Made by a program: the position numbers and the translations under genes. A stretch of 22,526 bases of DNA, taken from NCBI GenBank assembly GCA_029378245.1, contig JARKIF010000388.1, forward strand, positions 1 through 22,526, written 5' to 3'. Below, one piece after another: positions 1-10,400 of the stretch (position 1 is the stretch's first letter; each line of letters begins with the position of its first letter). This DNA comes from Roridomyces roridus. Taxonomy: Eukaryota; Basidiomycota; Agaricomycetes; Agaricales; Mycenaceae. Under the pieces are notes generated by a model, which was not told the DNA's origin, searched no databases, and worked only from the letters and a program-made list of their open reading frames with translations.

Positions 1-111
1 ACCGTCTGCCAATTGTGCCTGGCAAATGAGCCTCACCTTGGGTGTCATGGTCTCGAGACTAGCCGCCGTTCTACGCGGCGCCGGTAGATAGTGGATGCCA
101 TTGGCCAATAT

Positions 112-402
112 TAGGGGAGGTCAGAGTGGAAGAAATCCTGTCGATTCTGAATCGATTCTCATGTCGGAACTCGGTCGATTCTTGACCGAGTTCCGATCGA
201 GTTTCGATTCTGAGTTCCGAAACTGATGTAGTTCCTCCTCGGGAGGAGGAACATCGATTCTGTTCGGAACTCAGAATCGATTCTGCTTCGATTCTGGCTT
301 CGGAACTCATGTTTTCGAGTATTTGGCCCCGAGAATCGAGACAGTTCGAAGCCAGAATCGATGCGATAATCGATTCATTTTCTTCCACTCTGACCTCCCC
401 TA
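112..402. mobile_element. MITE-like foldback element with 24-bp terminal inverted repeats
   Basis: Perfect 24-bp inverted repeats lie at 112-135 (begins TAGGGGAGGTCAGAGTGG) and 379-402. The outermost TA is present at both ends, so a TA target duplication (Tc1/mariner style) with an element of 114-400 is possible; a longer target duplication is not evident. The interior is built from repeats of CGATTCTG and its complement, including the palindrome GAATCGATTC, and from nested perfect stems: 164-176 with 184-196 (13 bp), 204-221 with 263-280 (18 bp), enclosing 231-240 with 243-252 (10 bp, 2-nt loop), and 288-302 with 347-361 (15 bp). No coding function is supported: reading frames are open on both strands simply because the sequence is self-complementary. 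It lies about 200 bp upstream of the NmrA-like gene. The element type is inferred from structure only. Confidence 0.75.
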
Positions 403-598
403 TTGGGTTGCGGGAACGGCCCCGAACGGGTGTATGTGGGTGTATTCGAGCGGTCAACGAGCGGAGGAGAGCCAAATCTGGACAATATTGCTAAACACCA
501 AGACTTCCTTCTACAAACCTGCTCATCTAGCTAAAGTTAAGTTGTTCTCATGTTAAGGGTACTTAAGGCTGCGACGAGCAGCTGGTCGTACACTCAAA

Positions 599-1642
599 AT
601 GACCATCTCAAACGACCCATCTGCACCTCTGGTCGTCATCACCGGAATCACAGGCCTCCAAGGAGGAAGCGTCACCCGTGCTCTTGCCGAATCAGACAAG
701 CCGTACAGGATTCGTGGACTGACCCGCGACCCGTCGAAACCGACCGCTCAAGCCTTTGCTGGGCAGGGCGTGCAAATCGTGGGGGTCTCGCTGGCAGCAG
801 ACAACGTTGCCGGTGTCACGAAAGCCTTCCAAGGCGCCGACATTTTATTCCTTGTCACCAACTGGAACGAGCATATGGACAAGCAACGGGTGGGTGTGAC
901 TTGTTAATATTTTGGGAGTGGATGGCTCACGCCCCGTTTTGGAAGGAAATTTCCGAAGGGAAGATGATGGTCGACGTCGCGAAAGAGGCCGGTGTGAAGC
1001 TGCTAATTTGGTCCGGCCTTGAGTCTCTGAGCGCTGTGTCGGGCGGGAAGTTCCCGCGGGTCGAATTCTTTGACGCGAAGGGTGACATCACCGAATATGC
1101 AAAGCAGTCGGGGGTGCCGCTGGCTTTGGTCGAGGCAGGATACTACGCAACAAACATCTTCGAGGCTCCTTATGCGCTTAGGAAGCAGCCAGACGGGAGC
1201 TATGTGTTTGGGCTGCCGGTGCCTGCGACAACATCTGTCCCCGTCATTGACGTTGCACATGACTACGGCCTGTATGTCCGCGCCGCGATAGAGGATCCGG
1301 CACTCGGTGCTGGCTCGGAGCTGTATTCTGGGATTTTGATATCGTTCGGCGAGATGATCACAACGCTGTCTGAAGGTATGTCTTGCGCACAGTCTAAATG
1401 GTCATTATTTAACTGATGGAACCAGTCTCTGGCAAGAAAATAACCTACGTTCAGATGAGCCGGAGGAGGCAGTAGCGATGCCCGAATATTACGGACCCAT
1501 GCTGGCCGATATGTTCCAGGCGTTCGAGGTCCATGGGTATTATGGCCCCAAGCCGACTACACGGACGGACTTGCTCGTGCGGCAGCCACGCTCATGGGCA
1601 GATTTCTTGGAAGCTGCAGCCCTCGAGGACCTTCTTCCGTGA
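599..1642 (+). CDS. NmrA-like family NAD(P)-binding protein (one suspected frameshift)
   Basis: Atypical short-chain dehydrogenase-like protein of the NmrA/HSCARG group; such proteins bind NAD(P) and often act as redox sensors or oxidoreductases. Exons: 599-889, 946-1375, 1426-1642. The Rossmann motif GITGLQGG (residues 16-23) sits right after the N-terminus, followed by TRDPSKPTAQAFAGQGV and the strand ADILFLVTNWNEH. After intron 1 the family block GKMMVDVAKEAGVKLLIWSGL continues in frame without a break. Exon 3 starts with GKKITYVQMS, but that frame stops at 1473; the typical NmrA C-terminal part (AMPEYYGPMLADMF ... SWADFLEAAALEDLLP) is one frame over, from about 1460 to the stop at 1640-1642. 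Adding one base makes 939 nt, i.e. 312 residues, a normal family length, so one base appears to be missing near 1459-1461. Either an assembly error or a recently broken gene. The substrate is unknown. Confidence 0.85.
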
Positions 1643-2148
1643 AAGGAAGCGTAGAATCAGAGCAAAGCATTGGCGCCTTTGACTGGAGGCGAATACTTGC
1701 AGTGTTTACGGCTTGAATCAAATTCGTTCATCTGCGAGAGTCAATTGGCGACACAGGACGGTGGGATCCCAGAATACTGGGTTTTGAGTCTCCAAATTTA
1801 GTATGAGAGCCACCCACACTCGCTGAGCAAAAGGAAGATGGGCGTTTGACATTTTGAGGTTCTGCGTGCTGCTTCACAGTCTTGAGAGCACTCGCGGAGG
1901 TCTGAGCACGCCTGGGGAGGGAGGAGAGCAAGTACATAGATTGGAATCTCGGACGCAGTGGTGGGAGCAAACAAGGGCGGCTCGCGCCACGATCACTGCC
2001 GCCGAACCTCTCTTCTTACCCACCACCACAGTGACAATGAAAAATATTCACTCTGTCAGAATTTCCATTTCTCACAGCAAAGAGGATGCTTCTTGACCGC
2101 GTGGTCCGTTCCTACTTAAACAACGGCGCTCTCGAATAACCTCCAACA
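1643..2148. other. Intergenic region upstream of the sedolisin gene
   Basis: About 500 bp without a supportable gene. The last 50 bp before the sedolisin ATG contain a weak TATA-like TTAAA (2116-2120) and an A/C-rich leader (CCTCCAACA before the ATG), as usual for a fungal promoter and 5' UTR. Nothing else stands out. Confidence 0.5.
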
Positions 2149-4798
2149 ATGTGGGCCAACTCTCTTGTTGTTCTTCTTCCTCTGGTTGTCTATGTCTTGG
2201 CTCGACCCTCGCCGGACTGTGAGCACAAAGTCAAGGAACAACTAGGTGCTCCTCCACGGGGATGGACGATCCACGGTCCTGCGCCAGCGGACCATTCCAT
2301 CCAGCTTCGTATTGCGCTACCGCAGCCCAACTTTGGCGTCTTGGAGGAGCATTTGTACGCTGTCAGTGACCCGGTCCACGAGCGGTATGGACAGCATCTT
2401 TCCAAGGAAGAAGTCGAGGAGCTGGTCGCACCCCACCCGGAGAGCGTCGACGCCGTGACCGAATGGCTCGCATCTCACGGAATCCAAGAAGAAAGCATTG
2501 GCCGGTCTCCCGCCGGAGACTGGTTCAATATCAGGGTTCCCGTGTCGGTGGCGGAGGAAATGCTCAATACGGCAAGTTCTATCTGTCGGTTTTGACCTAC
2601 GCGAATAATTGCGCCTGTACAGAAATACCACGTGTGGCAGCACGCAGACGGCGATTTCCTCGTCCGGACGACTGCTTACAGCCTTCCTGCCGTAGTCTTT
2701 GACCATGTGGAATTAATCCAGCCCACAACCATGTTTGGACGCTTCAAGGCCCTCAAGTCGACTATCCACTCAGTTCACAAGGCGAATGCCCCGATCCCTT
2801 CTGCGAACTCGCCCCCGATCGTGGATGCAGCCACTGGAGTGACTGTCGACGCCAGCTGCAATTCGACCATTACGGTCACTTGTTTGATGGAACTCTACAA
2901 CGCCGTCGGGGTGACGCCGTCCGCTCATGTTGGCAACTCTGTCGGAATTACTGGGTATCTGGAGCAATTTGCCAATCGGGCTGATTTGCAAGCGTTCTTC
3001 GAGGATCAGGTCAGTGGCCCCCATCCCGACTTGAGTGAGCTGGGCTAAAACGGATACAAGGTTCCCGCTGCCGCCGCAGCCAAGTCTACATTCAAGTTCA
3101 TCTCTGTGAATGGTAGGCCTCTCGGCATTTTTCTATCGCTTGTTCATCGGTTTTAGGAGGGCTGGATTCGCAGAATGCCTCTGATGCCGGTGTCGAAGCC
3201 AACTTGGACACTCAGTTTGCTGTATGTCTTCCAACTGTGCTTATTCGGAATAATGACGTCGTTTGCTCAGTTTGGGCTTACTTTCCCCGCTGCATCAACG
3301 TTCTACTCGACCGCCGGCGAACCGCCATTTATCCCCGACATTGGCACACCAACCGATACAAATGAGCCTTATGCGCAGGTATGTGGGCATTTCAGCGGAT
3401 GCGAATACACTCGTGACCTGGTTTCTCATAGTGGCTCGATTTCGTCCTTTCTCATCCAAGCCCACCTCTCGTAATATCCACCAGCTACGCAAGTCGATTA
3501 CTCTACCGTTCCATGACTCGGGCTCACCAGAATCTCAGGGTGACGATGAGCAGACAGTCCCTGAAAGCTTTGCCAAGCGCGCGTGTGCCGGTTTCGCCCA
3601 ACTAGGTACTTCCTTCAGATGCGGGTCAAGGAGACATGCTGATCGTGAGACAGGTGCTCGTGGCGTCACTTTGACTGCATCTTCCGGCGGTATGGCGTCT
3701 TTTTGATCAGTTTACTGTATCTTATCTGGTAGATGGCGGCGTTGGCGACGGGGACCCGGACCCGGCCACTCAGCAATGCATCACCAACGATGGGACGAAT
3801 AGGGTATGTCGCAATGCACTCCAAGGAGACTTTGTTTTGATTCCCCTTGTAGACAGCATTCATTCCAGGTCTTGCATTTCCCCTCGTCCTTGTTTTCTGT
3901 TTTTATCGTCTAACCCAGGGTTCCCTGCATCTTGCCCTTTGTAAGCGCCGACGTCCCTGTGCTGATCTTTGCCGTTCTAAGGACCTTTTAGCATCACTGC
4001 TGTCGGTGGTACCTTCCTCGTCCCCGAGACCGCTGTCCCATTTAGCGGTGGAGGTTTCAGCAACTTTTTCGCGCGGCCGAGGTATGACATATTCTCCTTC
4101 AATGGTACTTTTTCCCAATGTTGCTTGATAGCTACCAAGATGCGGCTGTCGAAGGATTCCTCAACAAACTGCCCAAAGGCACATTCGCTGGCCTCTTTAA
4201 CCCGAACGGCAGGGTGCGTCCAACTCCCATCCTTCCAAGCGTCCATATCGGTGCTTACGTCATCCACGCAGGCCATTCCAGACGTCTCGGCCCAATCCGT
4301 CAACTTCCGTGTATTCGTCGCTGGCGAGCCCAACCTCGTCGCTGGTACCTCTGCCTCCTCGCCTGCGTTTGCTGGGTTTATAGGCCTGCTCAACGACGGG
4401 CGGCTCAAGAAGGGGCTTCCGCCTCTTGGGTTCGTGAATCCGTTGCTGTATTCCAAGGCTGCGAGCGGGTTTAATGATATCACGACGGGGAACAATCCCG
4501 GGTGGGTGTTCGATTCTCATGGATGATTGAGGCGTTTACTAAAAGGCGTTTAGGTGTGGTACCGAGGGATTTAATGTGCGTATCTTATCATACGGCTCGG
4601 GATCTTGTTCATGGTTTGCTTGTAGGCGACCAAGGGTTGGGATGCTGGTGAGTATTCGAGCTGTACTGTGCACCGCTGTTAACTGCATGATCCAGTCACT
4701 GGCTTGGGAACGTACGTCGAGTCTCTCTGTACGCTTTACTTCTTGGCTGAGGAGTTGGCAGGCCGAATTTCGGGAAGCTACTCAAATTGGTTACTTGA
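2149..4798 (+). CDS. Secreted sedolisin / tripeptidyl-peptidase-like serine-carboxyl protease (S53)
   Basis: Acid-acting endo- or tripeptidyl peptidase of family S53, probably secreted for extracellular protein digestion. Exons: 2149-2571, 2623-3009, 3061-3112, 3157-3221, 3271-3378, 3432-3488, 3539-3605, 3654-3689, 3733-3803, 3853-3868, 3919-3940, 3992-4081, 4132-4213, 4272-4501, 4554-4575, 4624-4645, 4696-4711, 4762-4798. The sum is 1803 nt, exactly 600 residues plus stop. A signal peptide (about residues 1-18, hydrophobic core SLVVLLPLVVYVLA) is followed by a pro-kumamolisin activation domain (about 30-185, ending LNT/KYHVWQHADGD) and the catalytic domain. Catalytic Glu301 and Asp305 lie in GVEANLDTQF, Asp399 in SSGDGGVGD, and the nucleophile Ser519 in AGTSASSP. 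The C-terminal GFNDITTGNNPGCGTEGF and GWDAVTGLGTPNF are typical of the family. All catalytic residues are present, so it should be active. Introns at 2572 and 3489 use GC donors. No frame break is needed. Confidence 0.95.
2572..2622 (+). other. GC-AG intron 1 of the sedolisin gene
   Basis: The prodomain sequence runs LNT, then resumes at KYHVWQ. The only junction that keeps frame and conservation is ACG|GCAAGT ... TACAG|AAA, a 51-nt intron with the standard GC-type donor hexamer. No GT donor nearby gives the same protein. Confidence 0.85.
3489..3538 (+). other. GC-AG intron 6 of the sedolisin gene
   Basis: Family block VISTSY ends at 3488 and GDDEQTVPESF starts at 3539. The intervening 50 nt begins GCAAGT and ends CTCAG, so this is a second GC-AG intron with the same donor hexamer as intron 1 of this gene. 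Confidence 0.85.
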
Positions 4799-6123
4799 AT
4801 ACATGCTACGGAATGTGTATCGGTACAAATCAAGCATTTTGCGCTAGCTTATTCTCACACCGTCGGAATAGTTGGCATGTTAGGCCCGAGGTCTTCAAAA
4901 CTTCCGAAAGCTCTTATGTATGGTTTTACTAAGTTGAGCAGCCAACATGAGCCTGTTTTATGAGAGTCTGTCTGTCCGGGCACCGCAACTTTCAACTTGA
5001 AATTACCGTCTGGTTTGAAAACTGTGTTGTCCCAGCACAGGGCAACCGGGACATAGAATGCGGATACCACTCTTTCAGAATAACAAGCTGCAATGCACAT
5101 GCACAAAAACTGTTGCCAGCCAATGCGCTTTCCTAGAAACTATTCACTTCATGGACCAAGGAAGTGACCGAATGGACCCGTCAGCTGTCGTCAGACGTAC
5201 GTCGGTGGGGTAACCGGCTAACAGGCTACCCTGAGCTCCAGGGGTTCGACGTCGTGGCAATGTCGCCAGCGAACGTTTATTACGCATGGTTGCGCTCAAC
5301 GTTGAAAAGAGGAAATTGCGGGGTATACGGACGAGCGGCCGCTACCGACGAGAAGAGTTCACGAAGCGCGCAGAATCAAAATTAGATTGTGGGGAACGTC
5401 ATCGGAACAAGACGCGACGACGGAGTTACACGGAGGAGAATGGAGTATGACAACAAATTGTTCATCGCGTCCAGAATTAGTCGGCCTGGCATGCAAGACG
5501 CACGGAAACGGGGCTACACGGAGGGGAGCAGACACAGCCATATCTGGCCCTGGCAGACCGAGTGAAAAATCAAGTCTGACGCGTCTGTTGAAAGATCGCA
5601 GTTACTGTTCAGTTGAGCGTCTTGATTGAGCCCGCAATAGAAAAAGAAACACCGCCCACACTGGGTCGATACCCGCGCGAGGCTAGCTTCTAGTTCCAGC
5701 GCCTTTTACGTCGACAGTGTTCTTGCTGGAACTTCGCGAGGCTAGAGTCGAATCAAGAGCCCAGTCACCTCCGTCCGCCAACGTCTTGCCAGTGTCCCCG
5801 AAAAATAACCTTCCGAAGATGTTCGTAAGGGTGTTGACGCGACCGGGTAACCAGGAGACGCGTGGCTCTTTGTGGGGGTCGACTTGGTTCGTTGCGAATA
5901 CCGGAAAGTGGAAAATCTCAGTGCAAGGCAAGGGACTGGTTGAAATTGAGGGGAGTTGTTAGGTGGGAGAGCACCCGGGGAGCACCAGATGCCCTTGAAC
6001 CCAGGGTTGGCGGCGCTTATCAGTGGCTAATAATGAATTTCCAGAAGGGTCGCATCATTGATGGGTGGCTGTGGTGAAAGCGTGACAAAGGCGTAACAGG
6101 GTTAGGGCACGGGGCACCACTGG
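4799..6123. other. Gene-poor intergenic region, about 1.3 kb
   Basis: No frame in this stretch shows recognisable protein similarity, domain motifs or a plausible exon series. Short open frames (for example 5164-5385, 5387-5629 and 5683-5931 on the minus strand) have low-complexity or random-looking translations. No tRNA-like B box with matching arms was found. The left part holds the 3' UTR of the sedolisin gene and the right part the upstream region of the 14-3-3 gene. Confidence 0.5.
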
Positions 6124-6311
6124 CTATATCTCCCTTGTTACTCAACCACCATCATCAACAACACCCCACTTTTTCACCCCACTGTGAGCCTTTACACGTC
6201 GTCGTCCACAGCGAGCTCATCGTCCCATCCCAGCCCCTCCCCTCCTCCAACACCAACAGTATGTTGCAGTATACCACTACGCGTCGCGTCGCGGTTTAAC
6301 ACGTCCCCCAG
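6124..6311 (+). promoter_or_regulatory. Core promoter and 5' UTR with intron of the 14-3-3 gene
   Basis: A TATA-like CTATATC lies at 6124-6130, followed by a C/A/T-rich leader (CAACCACCATCATCAACAAC and onward). A probable 5' UTR intron runs from GT at 6259 (donor GTATGT) to AG at 6310-6311 (53 nt), so splicing joins the leader directly to the ATG at 6312. 5' UTR introns are common in highly expressed fungal genes; the transcription start is inferred. Confidence 0.55.
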
Positions 6312-7243
6312 ATGCCCGAATCCCGCGAAGACTCCGTCTACCTCGCCAAGCTCGCCGAGCAGGCTGAGCGCTACGAAGGTACACTCATCGTTCTTATCGT
6401 ACCTCCTCGCGTTCTTATCGCTTTCGCAGAGATGGTCGAGAACATGAAGCGCGTCGCATCCTCCGACCAGGAGCTCACTGTCGAGGAGCGCAATCTCCTC
6501 TCTGTCGCATACAAGAACGTCATCGGTGCCCGCCGCGCTTCGTGGAGAATAGTCTCCTCCATCGAGCAGAAGGAGGAGTCCAAGGGCAACGAGGCCCAGG
6601 TCGCTATGATCAAGGGCTACCGGGAGAAGATCGAGTTGGAGCTTGCCAAGATCTGCGAGGACATCCTCGACGTGCTCGACAAGCACCTCATCCCCTCGGC
6701 CGCCTCTGGCGAGTCCAAGGTCTTCTACCACAAGATGTACGTCGCCACTTCACATCCCCATTTGTTCTTTCTAACTTTTGATATCAGGATGGGAGACTAC
6801 CACCGCTACCTCGCCGAGTTCGCCACTGGTGACAAGCGGAAGGACAGTGCCGACAAGTCGCTCGAGGCCTACAAGGCCGCCTCTGACGTTGCCGTCACCG
6901 AACTGCCCCCGACGCACCCCATCCGTCTCGGCCTCGCCCTCAACTTCTCCGTCTTCTACTACGAGATCCTCAACTCCCCCGACCGCGCCTGCCATCTCGC
7001 AAAGCAGGCCTTCGACGACGCCATTGCCGAGCTCGACACGCTGTCAGAAGAGAGTTACAAGGACTCGACGCTTATCATGCAGCTGTTGCGGGATAACCTT
7101 ACGCTCTGGACCTCGGACATGCAGGACTCTGGTGAGTTTATTCGTCATAGCTAATATTTCGACTCCTGACTGTCTCTTTTGCTCCAGCCGACAAGCCCGC
7201 CGACGCAAAGGAGGAGGCTGCTGAGGCACCTGCGGATGACTAG
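6312..7243 (+). CDS. 14-3-3 protein (Bmh/Rad24 type)
   Basis: Cytosolic dimeric adaptor that binds phosphoserine/phosphothreonine motifs and so controls signalling, cell cycle and nutrient responses. Coding exons: 6312-6378, 6430-6736, 6788-7131, 7188-7243; total 774 nt, 257 residues, the usual length. Start [20 protein letters not shown] is typical of fungal 14-3-3 proteins. The phosphate-binding basic pocket is present: Lys51 and Arg58 in [13 protein letters not shown], Arg131 and Tyr132 in [10 protein letters not shown]. The helix-I signature [16 protein letters not shown] is intact, followed by a short acidic tail ending EAPADD. All introns are 51-56 nt; the first two are 51 nt and contain no in-frame stop, so retained transcripts would carry insertions rather than truncations. 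No frame break. Very likely expressed and essential or near-essential, as in other fungi. Confidence 0.98.
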
Positions 7244-7462
7244 ATATTTTGCACGCATCGTTTCTTGTTCTCTCACGTCATGCTACCCATCCCCCCGTCG
7301 TACACACCGTTCCCAATCAATGTTTAAATTTCTTATTGTGCACACGTACCTGGATCGTTGAAAATAATGAACCCTCTTGCTGCTGTACTTGTGTGTTGAG
7401 AAGTCGTACGACGACTTTGTTAGCCTACATAATATGCTTTCTGCTCCAACAGCCACCGTCGT

Positions 7463-10400
7463 ATGCGACTCTTAACTGCTCTCCTCGCGCTCTTTTCCGT
7501 CCTCTCGGTCGCGTTCCTTTACTTTGCTGCAGTCAACACGGTCGACGAGCTTTCGCCGCAAGGATGTCGGATGTCCTACATGTACCCGTCCTATGTGCTG
7601 CAGTCCGACTTTGACGTTGCGTGGACGCCGCTTGCCAAGAGATATTCGCTGTGGTTGTACAGGGAGGTGGACGGCAATGGGAATGGATGGGAGACTACCC
7701 ATGTAAGTCTGTTCGGTCTACTCGAGAATCTCACTGACTTGCGCGTTGCAAGGTCTCAAACGGCGTGCCTGTGCTTTTTATACCCGGCAACGCGGGGTCT
7801 TCGCGTCAAGTGAGGTCTATAGCCTCGTCTGCGACGCGGCAGTACTTTAGTCGACCTTGGGAAGTCGCTGAGGAATTTCGGTCACTCAAGGCGCTGGATT
7901 TCTTTGCTGGTAGGGGCTACATGCGTTTTTCTCTTAAATTTGTTGACGCGACTGGTACAGTGGAGTTTAACGAAAACTTGTCTGCCTTCCATGGACCTAC
8001 GATTGAAGCGCAGACGGCATACACCGAACGCGCTATCGCGTACATTTTGTCGCTCTACCCCAAGGGAACGACTATTATCGTCATGGGGCACTCGATGGGC
8101 GGGATTGTCGCGACGTCGCTGCTCCCTTCCAAGGATATCTCGGCCATTATCACCATGTCCACCCCGCATACACTCCCACCTGCGAGGTTTGACGCCCGCA
8201 TCGACTTTTTATATGACAGGAACAGAGGGGTGTTGGAGAGAGATCCAACACCGATTTTGTCGCTTTGTGGAGGGGCAACCGATATGATGATACCGTCCGA
8301 GTCGTGTGTCCTTCCGGTGACGAAGGCTGCGTGGAGATGGACTGTGTTTACGAGCGCGTTGGAGGGTTCTTGGACGGGGGTGGGGCATCGAGAGATGGTG
8401 TGGTGTCATCAGGTTAGGTGGCGTGTTGCGAGGGCGGCATTGGAACTGGGCGCGGTGGCTTCGCCTGCGGGCAGAGGTGTTATTCTGGATCGTTGGTTGA
8501 GGGATGGGCATGCGTTACCTCCACTTGGAGAATCAAGGCTTCCGGCGGGTCTATCGGCCGCACAAACTCTCCCTCAAAATACGCCCCTCGTACTCAAACA
8601 ACCGCGCGGATCGAGCGTGCATTTATTGTCTGCCCCAACGCGACCGACGAAATTCGTGTTATTCGTTTCGGAGGGGGTGATCGCACCTGTGGGCCCGCAT
8701 AAGCGCGGTTCGCTCTCCGTCGAGGTTTCCTCCTGTGATGGGGATTTGCGGTGTGGTGAGCTGCGGCCAACTGTGCTCAAGCTCATCCCCAGTCCGATTC
8801 TTGGACGGCCGTTCCCTGTACCGAGTGAGGGATCGGATGAGTCGGAGGGCGTTGTCCTATTTGAGGCTGATGTTCAGGCGGGGTCGAATATTGCGGTCGA
8901 GGTGGAGGGTGGGCAGGGTTTGGGATGGGTTGCTGGCGGGTTTGTCGTTGAAGAGCCGGTCAAGAGTACGGTGAACACTTTCCGTAAGTTTTTCTTTCCC
9001 TCGATTTTAGCACCCTAACTGATTTTGTATAGAGCTGCTCCTGGGATCTGCATCTGTCTCTTTACCTGGCCCTGACGCGTTCCGAGCGTCCTACGAGTTT
9101 CCGAACTTGCTTTCGAATGCTCTTGTAATATATCGGCTTGCTCCTCGACGGAAATTATCCGAAAAAACGGTGTCCCGGTATGTTGTACCACTTACATTCT
9201 CGCATCATTAAGATTGAAGTAGACCCCCTGCTATCGCCATTGCTCATGCATACTTCTCAGCCCTCTGAAACACACTACTTCCCGCTACACGTCGGACCAA
9301 CACATCGAATTTTGCTTCACGCGCATAGTTCGGCCCCGCATATTCCTCGTTCAGCAGAATGTCCCTCCAGAGGCCTCTATTTCACGATTTACTCATCTGG
9401 AATTGCTGCCGATTGTGATGCGGAACTCCTGGGGCTGGATATCAGCGTGGATTGGTCTGCGACACTTGGGCGGTGGGCGTCGCGGTACTTTACGGTCCTG
9501 CCTACCTGGGCGACGGGCATTGTTGCGGTGATGTTGTTCCAGGCGTGGGGCATGGGCGAGCGGAGTGGGGTGGTGCCCTCTGTCGAGCAGTCGATCAAGC
9601 TGCTTGTTGGGAGGACGATGCAGCGTTTGGTGATTGCTTCGGTGGGCTGTCGTTGGTTCCGCTACCGGAGCAGTTTTATCTGGGGAATGGAGGAGAGCCG
9701 ATATTCTCTGTTATTGCCCCGCTGCTGCTGCTCATTTCGAGCGGCTTTGTGTGCGTTAGTTGGTGGCTTCTTCGAGTGCTGATGTGGCCGCTTGGGAAGC
9801 TTGGGAGGGGTGGATTTCGGAGGTTTGTGCTTTCTCGTATCGTTTATTTCTTGGGCTGATTCTTGGTATCAGACGGCGGGAGGAGACCAGCGTGCATAGG
9901 AGTACGCTCATTTCCATGGCTCTGGTATTCCTCCTCGTCTTTCTTTTCGTGCCGTGGCAAGTGGCCTTCCTTGGCGCCTGGTCCATACACCTGTATCAGT
10001 GCGCCGTGTCTCAAGCCCACGTGTCCCAAATCGCGTCGGTGGCGATTCCGCTTCTCAGACAGCGTACCGTGGCTGGGGAGGTTGTCGAGGCGGAGCCTAG
10101 GCGACCTGCTCCTCCTCCACCGCACATCGCGGGCAATCATAATCATAATATGCACCTGCTGCTGCTGATGACTTGGTTGCTTCCCCTTGCTGCGCCGGTG
10201 TTGGTGGTCTGGGTGCGAACGCTGGCTGTTGCGGGGCTTACGACGCCGTTCGATGGGGATCATTTTGTGCTTAGTGTGGCGCCGTTCCTCGTCCTTGTGG
10301 ATTTTGCGTCGTGGGTGAATGGTCCGATATTTGAGAAGCAGAGGTGTGTACTGCCTTGTCTTATTTGTTGGGCACATACTAACTTGCTGCAGTTTTGAGG

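Noticed and set aside
71..475. A 134-codon minus-strand frame and overlapping plus-strand frames across the foldback element
   Set aside because: They are open because the hairpins make both strands alike; the translation is repetitive Ser/Arg/Glu with no domain.
550..945. Starting the NmrA-like gene at the ATG at 550
   Set aside because: That frame is unlike NmrA until 946. The ATG at 599 gives the Rossmann motif and joins exon 2 by a normal 56-nt intron.
599..4798. A secondary-metabolite or degradation cluster involving the NmrA-like and protease genes
   Set aside because: No synthase, P450, transporter or regulator is adjacent; the neighbours are unrelated housekeeping genes.
5164..5931. 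Short open frames between the sedolisin and 14-3-3 genes
   Set aside because: No motifs, no plausible splicing and no similarity I can recognise on either strand.
6192..6731. A 179-codon minus-strand frame
   Set aside because: Antisense shadow of 14-3-3 exons 1-2; Leu/Val/Asp-rich translation mirrors the codon bias of the sense gene.
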